From Pseudomonas cavernae (GTDB taxonomy: Bacteria; Pseudomonadota; Gammaproteobacteria; Pseudomonadales; Pseudomonadaceae): a stretch of 64,000 nucleotides of DNA. A program made the position numbers and the translations under genes. Under the pieces are notes generated by a model. It was given only the letters and a program-made list of their open reading frames with translations, ran no database searches and had not been told where the DNA came from. The stretch spans positions 310,001 to 374,000 of the forward strand of contig NZ_CP032419.1 in the NCBI RefSeq assembly GCF_003595175.1, given 5' to 3'. Below, piece after piece: positions 27,983-36,261 of this stretch; within the stretch, counting starts at the first letter, position 1, and each line of letters starts with the position of its first letter.

Positions 27983-28998
27983 CGGATAAAACCGCAGGAC
28001 GCATTGCCGTGCTCGCCGACACCTCGCTGCAGCGCCACGTGCTGCAGCAGGCGCTGGCGGCCAATGGCTACGAAGTGGTGCTCAACAGCGACCCGGCGCG
28101 CCTCGACGAGGACTCCTTGGCGGCCTGCGCCGCCGACCTCTGGCTGGTCGACCTGGCGCAGTCCGAGGACTCGCCGCTGGTCGACAGCCTGCTCGAGCGC
28201 TCCGCCGCGCCGGTGCTGTTCGGCGAGGGCCATGCGCCGGAGCGCCATTCGGAGAATTATCCGCGCTGGGAGCGGCGCCTGGTCGGCAAGCTCAAGCGCC
28301 TGGTCGGCGACCCCTCGCAGGCGGTCGGGCCGAGCCTCGAGGCGCTGCTCGCCGAGGCGCAGCGGCCGACCCGGTTGGAGCTGCCCAAGGCGCTGGCCGA
28401 CACGCCGCTGGTGGCCGGTGCGCCGGCGCGTCAGGTGTGGCTGCTGGCCGCCTCCTTGGGCGGGCCGGTAGCGGTCAAGGCGTTTCTCGATGCCTTGCCC
28501 GGCGGCCTGCCGCTCGGTTTCATTTACGCCCAGCATATCGACGCCAGCTTCGAGGCGGCGCTGCCGCAGGCGGTGGGGCGGCACAGCCAGTGGCACGTCA
28601 ACCCGGTACGCCACGGCGATCCGCTGCGCTGCGGCGAGGTGGTGGTGGTGCCGATCCAGCATGAGTTGGGCTTTGCCGACGACGGCGCGATGCAGGTCGG
28701 CGAGCGTGGCTGGCCGGAGCCCTACAGCCCGTCGATCGACCAGATGATGCTCAACCTGGCGCAGCATTTCGGTGCCCAGTGCGGGGTGATCGTGTTCAGC
28801 GGAATGGGCAGCGACGGCAGCGCCGCAGCCGCCTATGTGCGCCGCCAGGGCGGGGCGATCTGGACCCAGCGGGCCGACAGCTGCGTCTGTGCGAGCATGC
28901 CGGACAGCCTGCGCGAGGGCGGCTACAGCGCCTTCAGCGGCGACCCGCGCGAGCTGGCCGAGGCCCTGGTGAACCATCTGGCCGGGCAATGCGCCTGA
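27979..28998 (+). CDS. chpB: CheB-type methylesterase ChpB
   Basis: Removes methyl groups (or deamidates) on the PilJ receptor, opposing PilK. It has 339 residues. An N-terminal receiver-like domain (about 7-105) lacks the usual phospho-Asp context, so it may not be phosphorylated normally. The C-terminal methylesterase domain shows a Ser-His-Asp triad: Ser159 in LLAASLGGPVAVK, His186 in IYAQHIDASFE and Asp279 in FSGMGSDGSAA. The ATG overlaps the chpA stop (ATGA). Confidence 0.95.
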   Translation: MTDKTAGRIAVLADTSLQRHVLQQALAANGYEVVLNSDPARLDEDSLAACAADLWLVDLAQSEDSPLVDSLLERSAAPVLFGEGHAPERHSENYPRWERRLVGKLKRLVGDPSQAVGPSLEALLAEAQRPTRLELPKALADTPLVAGAPARQVWLLAASLGGPVAVKAFLDALPGGLPLGFIYAQHIDASFEAALPQAVGRHSQWHVNPVRHGDPLRCGEVVVVPIQHELGFADDGAMQVGERGWPEPYSPSIDQMMLNLAQHFGAQCGVIVFSGMGSDGSAAAAYVRRQGGAIWTQRADSCVCASMPDSLREGGYSAFSGDPRELAEALVNHLAGQCA

Positions 28999-29030
28999 GC
29001 CGCCTTTGACATGCATATTGCGGAGTTTTC

Positions 29031-29501
29031 ATGAGCCAAGCCGTCGCCACCCCGAACAGCGTCACCAGCCTCACCGGGCTGCTGCTACCGCTGGCCGACC
29101 GCACCCTGCTGCTGCCCAACGTGGCGGTGGCCGAGCTGATTCCCTATCGCGCGCCGCAAGTCACCCCGGGCATGCCGGCCTGGTTCCTCGGCCAGGTTGC
29201 CTGGCGTGATCTGAACCTGCCGCTGCTGTCCTTCGAGGCCGCCTCCGACGGCCAGGCGCAAATCCGTGCGGGCGTGCGGGTGGTGGTGCTCAATGCGCTG
29301 GGCGGCCGCCCGCGGGTCAAGTTCCTCGCCCTGCTGGTGCAAGGCATTCCGCGTGCGCTGAAAGTCGACAGCGGCCTGGTGCGCGCCGACGCGCCGTTGG
29401 CGCCGCTGGAACTGGATGCGGTCCGCTTCGGTGAGGCGGTGGTGAAGATTCCCGACTTGCTCGGCCTTGAGCAGAAACTGGCCGATGCCGGCCTGATCTG
29501 A
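29031..29501 (+). CDS. chpC: CheW-like protein ChpC
   Basis: A 156-residue single CheW domain, the second adaptor of the Pil-Chp system. The core motifs LLLPNVAVAELIPY and GMPAWFLGQVAWRDLNLPLLSFE follow the PilI/CheW pattern. ChpC is thought to connect additional receptors to ChpA. CGGAG lies 7 nt upstream of the start, 32 bp after chpB. Confidence 0.93.
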   Translation: MSQAVATPNSVTSLTGLLLPLADRTLLLPNVAVAELIPYRAPQVTPGMPAWFLGQVAWRDLNLPLLSFEAASDGQAQIRAGVRVVVLNALGGRPRVKFLALLVQGIPRALKVDSGLVRADAPLAPLELDAVRFGEAVVKIPDLLGLEQKLADAGLI

Positions 29502-29505
29502 GGTC

Positions 29506-30297
29506 ATGGCCCAGCTGCGGCATGCCCGGCTCGGCGCCTTAGAGCTGGCCAGCGCTGGCGGTTCGGGGCACCGGTTCGACAAGCACAGCCATGACGAATT
29601 CGTAATCAGCGCCAACTTGCGCGGCGACGAACAGATCTGGCTCGACGGCCGCACTTTCGCGGCCGGTCCTGGCGCGATCACCACCTACAATCCGGGGCAG
29701 ATTCAGGGCGGTGGCGTGGCCGAGGACCGGCCCTGGCACTTCGTCAGTCTCTATGTGACGGCGGAACAGCTGACCCAGACGTTGGGGCTCGGCGCGCTGG
29801 AGTTCGCCCGTCCGCTGCGGCACTTGCCGCGCCTTGCCGAAGCGCTGGCCGCGGCGGTAGAGACCGGGCTGCACGCCGATCCTTTCCTGCGCGAGCGTGG
29901 CGAGGAGCGCCTGATCCGGCTGCTCGGCGAGGTCGCCCGGACTGCCGACGTGCGTCTGCCCAGCTGCGCGGCCAGCGGCCGCGGGCCGGTGGTGCGGCTG
30001 CAGGAGTGGCTGGCCGCGCACCTGCAGGAGGCGCCGAGCCTGGATGACATGGCCGCCCACCTGGGGCTGTCGAAGTTTCACCTGTTACGCAGCTTCCAGC
30101 AGCAGACCGGACTCACTCCGCGGCAATGGGCGATGCAACTGCGCACCTGTCGCGCCCAGGCGCTGCTGCGTGCCGGCCGACCGGCCACGGAGACCGCCCA
30201 TGCCCTCGGCTTCGCCGACCAGAGCCACCTGAACCGGCACTTTCGCGCCGCCTACGGGCTATCGCCTGGGCGCTTCCAGCGCGCGCTGCGCGGCTGA
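29506..30297 (+). CDS. chpD: AraC-family transcriptional regulator ChpD
   Basis: A 263-residue DNA-binding protein. An N-terminal cupin-like sensor domain (about 15-110, with RFDKHSHDEFVISANLRG) is followed by a C-terminal double helix-turn-helix of AraC type (about 160-260): HLGLSKFHLLRSFQQQTGLTP and the second helix pair with ALGFADQSHLNRHFRAAYG. Only 4 bp separate it from chpC. In PAO1, chpD and chpE are at the end of the cluster and are not needed for twitching, so the target is unknown. Confidence 0.93.
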   Translation: MAQLRHARLGALELASAGGSGHRFDKHSHDEFVISANLRGDEQIWLDGRTFAAGPGAITTYNPGQIQGGGVAEDRPWHFVSLYVTAEQLTQTLGLGALEFARPLRHLPRLAEALAAAVETGLHADPFLRERGEERLIRLLGEVARTADVRLPSCAASGRGPVVRLQEWLAAHLQEAPSLDDMAAHLGLSKFHLLRSFQQQTGLTPRQWAMQLRTCRAQALLRAGRPATETAHALGFADQSHLNRHFRAAYGLSPGRFQRALRG

Positions 30298-30373
30298 CGC
30301 GCAATCCTGTACAAGTTCCCACGCCCCGGCGCGGGCGACACTGGCGCGACCACCGTTGCCGGAGTCGCTGTCC

Positions 30374-30982
30374 ATGTCTGCCGTGTTCTTCGCTGCCCTA
30401 CTGTTTGGTTTCGTGTTCTGCCTGTCGCCCGGGGCGGTGCTGGCCGAGACTCTGCGGCGTGGGCTCAAGGGGGGCTTCCGGCCGGCGTTGCTGGTGCAGT
30501 TCGGCTCGCTGATTGGCGATGCGTTGTGGGCGCTGATTGGTCTTACCGGCTTGGCGCTGTTGCTCGCGCAGGAGGGCCTGCGGCTGCCGCTGACGCTGGC
30601 CTCGGCGACCTATCTGGTGTGGCTCGGCGTGCAGAGTTTCGGCGATGCCTGGCGTCCAGTGGCGGCACAAGAGGCGGGCGCGCAGGCGCGTGGCGCCTTC
30701 GCCGCCGGTGCCGCGCTGTCGTTGTCCAACCCGAAGAACCTGGTGTACTGGGGTGCGCTGGGCAGCGCCCTGGCGGGAATCGTCGACGGTGTGCCGAGCC
30801 AGGCGCAGGCGCTGGTGTTCTTCGCCGGCTTCATGCTGGCGTCCTTGCTCAGCTGCTTTCTCTGCGCCGGATTGGTTGACTGGCTGCGTCGCCACGCCTC
30901 GCCATGCTGGCAGCGTGTCAGCCACGCCCTGTGCGGCCTGGTGCTGCTGGTTCTGGCGGGTCTGGCGCTGCGCGGGGTGTAG
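30374..30982 (+). CDS. chpE: LysE/RhtB-family exporter ChpE
   Basis: A 202-residue inner-membrane protein with about six helices. The N-terminal FGFVFCLSPGAVLAETLRRG is the LysE/RhtB signature (helix 1 with the SPGP-like turn), and ALSLSNPKNLVYWGALGSAL in the middle is the conserved SNPK segment. The family exports amino acids and related small molecules. The substrate is unknown; co-location with the AraC regulator ChpD suggests regulated efflux. The ATG at 30374 (GGAG 9 nt upstream) was preferred to a TTG at 30356. Confidence 0.9.
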   Translation: MSAVFFAALLFGFVFCLSPGAVLAETLRRGLKGGFRPALLVQFGSLIGDALWALIGLTGLALLLAQEGLRLPLTLASATYLVWLGVQSFGDAWRPVAAQEAGAQARGAFAAGAALSLSNPKNLVYWGALGSALAGIVDGVPSQAQALVFFAGFMLASLLSCFLCAGLVDWLRRHASPCWQRVSHALCGLVLLVLAGLALRGV

Positions 30983-30996
30983 GGCGCGCGGGCAGC

Positions 30997-31719
30997 CTAC
31001 AGGAAATCGCCCCACAGCTGCTGCGCCACGCTCAGCGCCACCACCGGCGCGGTTTCGGTGCGCAGCACTCGCGGGCCGAGGCGGGCAGCGTGGTAGCCGG
31101 CGGCCTTGGCCTGTTCGACTTCGGCGTCGGACAGACCACCTTCCGGGCCGATCAGAAAGGCCAGGGACGCCGGTCTGGCGTGACTGGCCAGCGGCTCGGC
31201 GACCGGGTGCAACACCAGCTTGAGCACGGCCTCGGCCTGCTGCAGCCAATCGGCCAGCGCCACCGGCGGGTGAATCAGCGGCAGCACCGAGCGCCCGCAC
31301 TGCTCGCAGGCGCTGATCGCTACCTGGCGCCAGTGGGCCAGGCGCTTGTCGGCGCGTTCGTCCTTGAGGCGCACCTCACAGCGCTCGCTGATGATCGGGG
31401 TGATCTCGGTCGCCCCGAGTTCGCAGGCCTTCTGGATCGCCCAGTCCATCCGCTCGCCGCGCGACAGGCCCTGGCCAAGGTGGATGCGCAGCGGTGATTC
31501 GGCGAGGCCGGCGAACTGTTCGCGCAGTTCGACGCGCACCACCTTCTTGCCGACTTCGATCAGCTCGCCGCGAAACTCCTGGCCGCTGCCATCGAACAGC
31601 TGCACGGTGTCGCCGACGGCCAGGCGCAGCACGCGGCCGATGTAGTGGGCCTGGGCCTCGGGCAGCGCGTGCTGGCCGAGGGCGAGGGGCTGATCGATAA
31701 AGAAGCGCGACAGTCTCAT
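30997..31719 (-). CDS. rsmE: 16S rRNA m3U1498 methyltransferase RsmE
   Basis: Methylates N3 of uridine 1498 in helix 44 of 16S rRNA with SAM. It has 240 residues: an N-terminal PUA-like domain (about 1-75) and a SPOUT domain whose trefoil knot holds FLIGPEGGLSDAEVEQA and PRVLRTETAPVVAL near the C-terminus. It converges on chpE with only 14 bp between stops and its start overlaps the bioA stop by 4 bp. Confidence 0.97.
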   Translation of the reverse strand: MRLSRFFIDQPLALGQHALPEAQAHYIGRVLRLAVGDTVQLFDGSGQEFRGELIEVGKKVVRVELREQFAGLAESPLRIHLGQGLSRGERMDWAIQKACELGATEITPIISERCEVRLKDERADKRLAHWRQVAISACEQCGRSVLPLIHPPVALADWLQQAEAVLKLVLHPVAEPLASHARPASLAFLIGPEGGLSDAEVEQAKAAGYHAARLGPRVLRTETAPVVALSVAQQLWGDFL

Positions 31720-33119
31720 CCCGGATCTCGGTGGTTGGGGTGGAAATTGCTCACCGCGACGCTGACCGCGCTGCGGGTGGCGAGGTCGATGCCTTCGGTG
31801 GCCACCGTGGCGAGGAAGTCGATCTGCTCGGGAGTGATGACGTAGGGCGGCAGGAAGTACACCACGCTGCCCAGCGGCCGCAGCAGCGCGCCGCGACTCA
31901 GGGCATGCTGGAAGACCTGCAGGCCGCGGCGCTCCTGCCAGGGGTAGGCGGTCTTGCTGGCCTTGTCCTGGACCATCTCGATGGCCAGGGCCATGCCGGT
32001 CTGGCGCACTTCGGCGACGTGCGGGTGCTCGGCCAGGTGCGCGGTGGCGCTGGCCATCTTGGTCGCCAGCGCCTGGTTGGCCGCGATGACGTTGTCCTCG
32101 GCGAAGATGTCCAGGGTCGCCAGCGCGGCCACGCAGGCCAGCGGGTTGCCGGTGTAGGTGTGCGAGTGGAGGAAGGCGCGCAGGGTGTCGTAGTCGTCGT
32201 AGAACGCCTGGTAGACGGTGTCGGTGGTGAGCACCGCGGCCATCGGCAGGTAGCCGCCGGTCAGCGCCTTGGACAGCACCAGGAAGTCCGGGGTGATGCC
32301 GGCCTGTTCGCAGGCGAACATGGTGCCGGTGCGCCCGAAGCCGACGGCGATCTCGTCGTGGATCAGGTGCACGCCGTAGCGGTCGCAGGCCTCGCGCAAC
32401 AGCTTGAGGTAGACCGGGTGGTACATGCGCATGCCGCCGGCGCCCTGGATCAGCGGCTCAACGATCACCGCGGCGACTTCCCGGTGGTGCGCGGCCAGGC
32501 ACTGTTCCATGTGGGCGAACATGTTGCGCGAGTGCTCCTCCCAGCCCATGCCTTCCGGGCGGTAGTAGCAGTCCGGGCTCGGCACCTTGAGGGTGTCGAG
32601 CAGCAGCGGTTTGTAGGTCTCGGTGAACAGCGCGACGTCGCCCACCGACATCGCCGCCACGGTCTCGCCGTGGTAACTGTTGCTCAGGGTGACGAAGCGC
32701 TTCTTGCCGTCCTGGCCGCAGTTGCGCCAGTAGTGGAAGCTCATCTTCAGCGCCACCTCGATGCCCGACGAGCCGTTGTCGGCGTAGAACACCCGGTCCA
32801 GGCCGGCCGGGGTGATCTGCACCAAACGCTCGGACAGCTCGATCACCGGCGGGTGGCTGAAGCCGGCGAGCATCACGTGTTCGAGTTGCTCGAGCTGGTC
32901 CTTGAGACGCTGGTTGATCCGTGGATTGGCGTGGCCGAAGACGTTGACCCACCAGGAGCTGACCGCGTCGAGGTAGCGCTTGCCCTCGAAGTCTTCCAGC
33001 CACACCCCCTCGCCGCGCTTGATCGGGATCAGCGGCAGGCGCTCGTGGTCTTTCATCTGCGTGCAGGGATGCCAGAGCACCGCGAGGTCGCGCTGCATCC
33101 ACTGATCGTTCAGGCCCAT
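31716..33119 (-). CDS. bioA: Adenosylmethionine-8-amino-7-oxononanoate aminotransferase
   Basis: A biotin-pathway aminotransferase that uses S-adenosylmethionine as amino donor to make 7,8-diaminopelargonate. The 467-residue fold-type I PLP enzyme has the PLP lysine in FLVLSKALTGGYLPMA (about 285). RYLDAVSSWWVNVFGH near residue 50 is a BioA hallmark. Other bio genes are not in the window, so bioA is detached here, as in PAO1. It is the first gene of a bioA-rsmE pair. Confidence 0.95.
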   Translation of the reverse strand: MGLNDQWMQRDLAVLWHPCTQMKDHERLPLIPIKRGEGVWLEDFEGKRYLDAVSSWWVNVFGHANPRINQRLKDQLEQLEHVMLAGFSHPPVIELSERLVQITPAGLDRVFYADNGSSGIEVALKMSFHYWRNCGQDGKKRFVTLSNSYHGETVAAMSVGDVALFTETYKPLLLDTLKVPSPDCYYRPEGMGWEEHSRNMFAHMEQCLAAHHREVAAVIVEPLIQGAGGMRMYHPVYLKLLREACDRYGVHLIHDEIAVGFGRTGTMFACEQAGITPDFLVLSKALTGGYLPMAAVLTTDTVYQAFYDDYDTLRAFLHSHTYTGNPLACVAALATLDIFAEDNVIAANQALATKMASATAHLAEHPHVAEVRQTGMALAIEMVQDKASKTAYPWQERRGLQVFQHALSRGALLRPLGSVVYFLPPYVITPEQIDFLATVATEGIDLATRSAVSVAVSNFHPNHRDPG

Positions 33120-33330
33120 GGTGATTCTCCTCGAAGATTCGCGGCGGCGCGCGAGGGCAGTTTCGGCTGCCCGGCAAACAGATGCGCAAGCCTATGCAAT
33201 GGGGCGCCGGGCGACAACCGCGGGATGTCCGACGGAGGTGGCTGGCCCGCCCTCTGACGCTGGCGTATCCTCCTGCGCCACAGCGGACGGGGCGTCTGCG
33301 ATAACGGAATGCCATGCGTGGGGGTGTCGA

Positions 33331-34809
33331 ATGCTGGCCGGATGGATGCGTGCGGGAACATGGGTGCTGCTCGGGCTGTTCAGCCTGACGGTGGTGGCGA
33401 AGGACAAGCAGCCGACGGCCATAGTCGTCGGCGCCGGTCTGGCGGGGCTGACCGCCGCCTATGAGCTGCAGCAGAAGGGCTGGCAGGTCACCGTGCTGGA
33501 GGCCAAGGCCAGTGTCGGCGGGCGTTCCGGCCTGGCGACCAGCGAATGGATCGGCAACAGCAAGGCGCAGCCGGTGCTCAATCGCTATCTCGAGCAGTTC
33601 AAGCTGAAGACCCTGCCGGCGCCGGAGTTCGTGCGTACGCCGAGTTATCTGATCGGTGGCCAGTACTTCAGCGCCGCCGAGCTCAAGGAGAAACAGCCGG
33701 CCACCGCCGAGGCGCTGGCGCGGGTCGACAAGAGTCTCGACGACCTGGCGGCCTCGATCGAGGATCCGCTCAATCCGGCGGCCAACAGCACCCTGTTCGC
33801 CCTCGACCAGATTACCGTGGCGAAATGGCTGGACAAGCTGCAGCTGCCGACCACCGCCCGCCAGCTGGTGAACCAGCGCATCCGCACCCGCTATGACGAG
33901 CCCTCGCGCCTGTCGCTGCTCTATCTGGCGCAGCAGATGCGCGTCTACCGCAAGATCGACGACCGCGACCTGCGCGCCGCCCGTCTGCCCGGTGGCAGCC
34001 CAGTGCTGGCCGATGCCTTCGTCAAGCAACTGAAGACCATCAAGACCAACGCGCGGGTGTCCGCCGTCACCCAGGACAAGGACGGCGTGACCGTCAAGGT
34101 CGGCACGGTCGGCTATCAGGCCGATTACGTGGTGCTGGCCGTGCCGCTGCGCGCGCTGGCGAAGATCCAGCTGACCCCGGCGCTGGACGCCAAGCACCTG
34201 GCGGCGCTGAAAAGTACCAACTACGGCTGGCGCGACCAGATCATGCTGAAGTTCAAGCACCCGGTGTGGGAGAGCAAGGCACGCCTGTCCGGCGAGATCT
34301 ACAGCGATCAGGGGCTGGGCATGCTGTGGATCGAGCCGGCGCTGAAGGGCGGCGCCAACGTGGTGATCAACCTGTCCGGCGACAACGCCCGCCTGTTGCA
34401 GGCCTTCGGCGACCGGCAGATGGTCGATCAGGTGCTGATCCGCCTGCACGAGTACTACCCGAAGGCGCGCGGTGCCTACAGCGGTTACGAAATCCGCCGC
34501 TACAGCACCGATCCGGGCACCGGCGGCGCCTACCTGGCCTTCGGTCCGGGGCAGATCAGCCGTCACTGGCGGCTCTGGGAGCAGCCACTGCAACGCCTGG
34601 CCTTCGCCGGCGAGCACACCGACGCGCTCTATCCCGGCACCCTGGAAGGCGCCCTGCGCAGTGGCCGGCGCGCCGCCAGCCAGGTCGAGGACCTGTACGC
34701 CGGCAAGCCGGTGGTGGCGCCCGAGCCGGCGCTCGCCAAGGCTAGCGCTGCGCCGGCCAAGGCCAAAGACCGAGACGAGAAAGGCTTCTTCTCCAAACTG
34801 TTCGACTGA
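33331..34809 (+). CDS. FAD-dependent amine oxidase / oxidoreductase
   Basis: A 492-residue flavoprotein. The dinucleotide-binding signature VVGAGLAGLTAAYELQ with the following LEAKASVGGR (about 31-70) is that of the flavin monoamine oxidase family. A second FAD motif, FAGEHTDALYPGTLEGAL, is near the C-terminus (about 428-445). The N-terminus is hydrophobic (WVLLGLFSLTVVA), so the protein may be exported or membrane-attached. An Ala/Lys-rich tail ends FFSKLFD. The substrate is unknown. The frame is open to 33118, but the upstream part overlaps the bioA start; the ATG at 33331 is the best choice, with 33346 possible. Confidence 0.85.
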   Translation: MLAGWMRAGTWVLLGLFSLTVVAKDKQPTAIVVGAGLAGLTAAYELQQKGWQVTVLEAKASVGGRSGLATSEWIGNSKAQPVLNRYLEQFKLKTLPAPEFVRTPSYLIGGQYFSAAELKEKQPATAEALARVDKSLDDLAASIEDPLNPAANSTLFALDQITVAKWLDKLQLPTTARQLVNQRIRTRYDEPSRLSLLYLAQQMRVYRKIDDRDLRAARLPGGSPVLADAFVKQLKTIKTNARVSAVTQDKDGVTVKVGTVGYQADYVVLAVPLRALAKIQLTPALDAKHLAALKSTNYGWRDQIMLKFKHPVWESKARLSGEIYSDQGLGMLWIEPALKGGANVVINLSGDNARLLQAFGDRQMVDQVLIRLHEYYPKARGAYSGYEIRRYSTDPGTGGAYLAFGPGQISRHWRLWEQPLQRLAFAGEHTDALYPGTLEGALRSGRRAASQVEDLYAGKPVVAPEPALAKASAAPAKAKDRDEKGFFSKLFD

Positions 34810-34993
34810 TCGCTGTGGGACGCCTGCCCACGCGGGCGTCCCTCTCCCTCGTCGCGCCATCGTCGCGTTGGCAGCCAGTCCTTGGCGCTCTCTGGAATAA
34901 ATCGTTTTTCTCGATATTTCATAGCGAAATTTTCCGCTTTAACTCGATAGCTTTACGGCTAGTCTTAACCCATCGTTTTTTCGGGATATTTGC

Positions 34994-35545
34994 ATGCAGT
35001 GGCGCAATTCTTCCGCCCGCTATGGCCTGGTCAGCATCCTGCTGCACTGGGGCGTGGCCCTGGCGGTGTTCTTTTTGTTCGGCTTGGGCCTCTGGATGGT
35101 CGAGCTGGACTACTACAGCGCCTGGTACAACGCCGCGCCGGCCCTGCATAAAGACATCGGCCTGATCCTCCTGGCGGTCATGCTGTTGCGCCTAGTCTGG
35201 CGCTTCGTCAGCCCGCCCCCGCCGGTCCTGAGCAGCTACGACAGCCTCACCCGGCTGAGCGCCAAGTTCGGTCATGCCGTGCTCTATCTCGGCCTGTTCG
35301 CGGTGCTGATCTCCGGCTACCTGATCTCCACCGCCGAGGGCCGCGGGATCAGCCTGTTCGGACTGATCGAGGTGCCGGCGCTGATCAGCGGCATTCCCGA
35401 CCAGGAAGACGTGGCCGGCCTGGTGCACGAGTACGTGGCCTGGGGGCTGGTGATCTTCTCCGGATTGCACGCCCTGGCGGCCCTGAAACACCACTTCATC
35501 GACCGTGACGTGACCCTGGCGCGTATGCTCGGGCGCGCGCGCTGA
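34994..35545 (+). CDS. Cytochrome b561 family membrane protein
   Basis: A 183-residue, four-helix dihaem cytochrome b of the bacterial b561 type. Conserved histidines fall in [36 protein letters not shown] and [12 protein letters not shown]. It probably carries electrons between the quinone pool and periplasmic acceptors. The YceI gene starts 33 bp later, and b561-YceI pairs are common, so they probably form one operon. The upstream 110 bp are unusually A+T-rich and are the likely promoter region. Confidence 0.92.
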   Translation: MQWRNSSARYGLVSILLHWGVALAVFFLFGLGLWMVELDYYSAWYNAAPALHKDIGLILLAVMLLRLVWRFVSPPPPVLSSYDSLTRLSAKFGHAVLYLGLFAVLISGYLISTAEGRGISLFGLIEVPALISGIPDQEDVAGLVHEYVAWGLVIFSGLHALAALKHHFIDRDVTLARMLGRAR

Positions 35546-35577
35546 TTCTCCTCAACCCCCACAAGGAAAAGATGCTT

Positions 35578-36156
35578 ATGTTGAAGCAAACCCTCGCCGC
35601 GCTGGCCCTCGGTAGCGCTCTGTTGAGCGCCGGCCAGGCCATGGCCGCCGATTACGCCATCGACAAGGAAGGCCAGCACGCCTTCGTCACCTTCAAGATC
35701 AATCACCTGGGCTACAGCTTCATCTATGGCAGCTTCAAGGACTTCGACGGCGCTTTCAGCTTCGATGCCAAGAACCCCGACGCCAGCAAGGTCAAGGTGA
35801 GCATCAACACCGCCAGCGTTGACACCAACCACGCCGAGCGCGACAAGCACCTGCGCAGCGGCGACTTCCTGAATGTCGGCAAGTACCCGACCGCGACCTT
35901 CGCATCCACTTCGGTCAAGTCCACCGGTAGCGGCACCGCCGATATCACCGGCAACCTGACCCTCAATGGCGTGACCAAGCCGGTGGTGATCGCCGCCAAG
36001 TTCAACGGCGAGGGCAAGGACCCGTGGGGTGGCTACCGCGCCGGCTTCGAGGGCAGCACCACGCTGAAACTGAAGGACTTCCAGATCCAGAAGGACCTCG
36101 GCCCGACCTCCCAGGAAGTGCAGATGATCATTTCGTTCGAAGGCGTACGCCAGTAA
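35578..36156 (+). CDS. YceI-family periplasmic lipid-binding protein
   Basis: A 192-residue secreted protein with a signal peptide (residues 1-22, ending GQAMA) and a YceI beta-barrel domain that binds isoprenoid-type lipids. Conserved segments are [39 protein letters not shown] and [11 protein letters not shown]. In PAO1 the orthologue is a secreted protein reported as PasP, with protease activity claimed; that role cannot be judged here. Start ATGs at 35572 and 35578 are both possible; the second gives the usual length. Confidence 0.93.
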   Translation: MLKQTLAALALGSALLSAGQAMAADYAIDKEGQHAFVTFKINHLGYSFIYGSFKDFDGAFSFDAKNPDASKVKVSINTASVDTNHAERDKHLRSGDFLNVGKYPTATFASTSVKSTGSGTADITGNLTLNGVTKPVVIAAKFNGEGKDPWGGYRAGFEGSTTLKLKDFQIQKDLGPTSQEVQMIISFEGVRQ

Positions 36157-36176
36157 GCGTCGCTAGCGCCTGCCAG

Positions 36177-36247
36177 AACGCCGGCCCAGAGCCGGCGTTT
36201 TGCTGTCGGACAGGCAGAAAAAAGCCGGCGGGTCCGCCGGCTTTTTT
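36177..36247. terminator. Two consecutive hairpin terminators between YceI and the helicase gene
   Basis: The first hairpin has arms AACGCCGGC and GCCGGCGTT (36177-36199) with a short T-run. The second has arms AAAAAAGCCGGCG (36218-36230) and CGCCGGCTTTTTT (36235-36247), and works in both directions. They separate two convergent transcription units. Confidence 0.92.
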
Positions 36248-36261
36248 CATTGCTACAGGGC

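Noticed and set aside
28007..28320. A normal phosphorylatable receiver domain at the N-terminus of ChpB
   Set aside because: The segment is receiver-sized, but the conserved acidic cluster and the xxDxxMP phospho-Asp context are not seen, so I describe it only as receiver-like.
31731..33257. A 508-codon rightward frame antisense to bioA
   Set aside because: Composition is the usual Val/Ala/Gly/His-rich shadow of a high-GC aminotransferase gene.
32458..34860. An 800-codon leftward open frame across bioA and the amine oxidase gene
   Set aside because: It overlaps two well-supported genes and its product is low-complexity shadow sequence.
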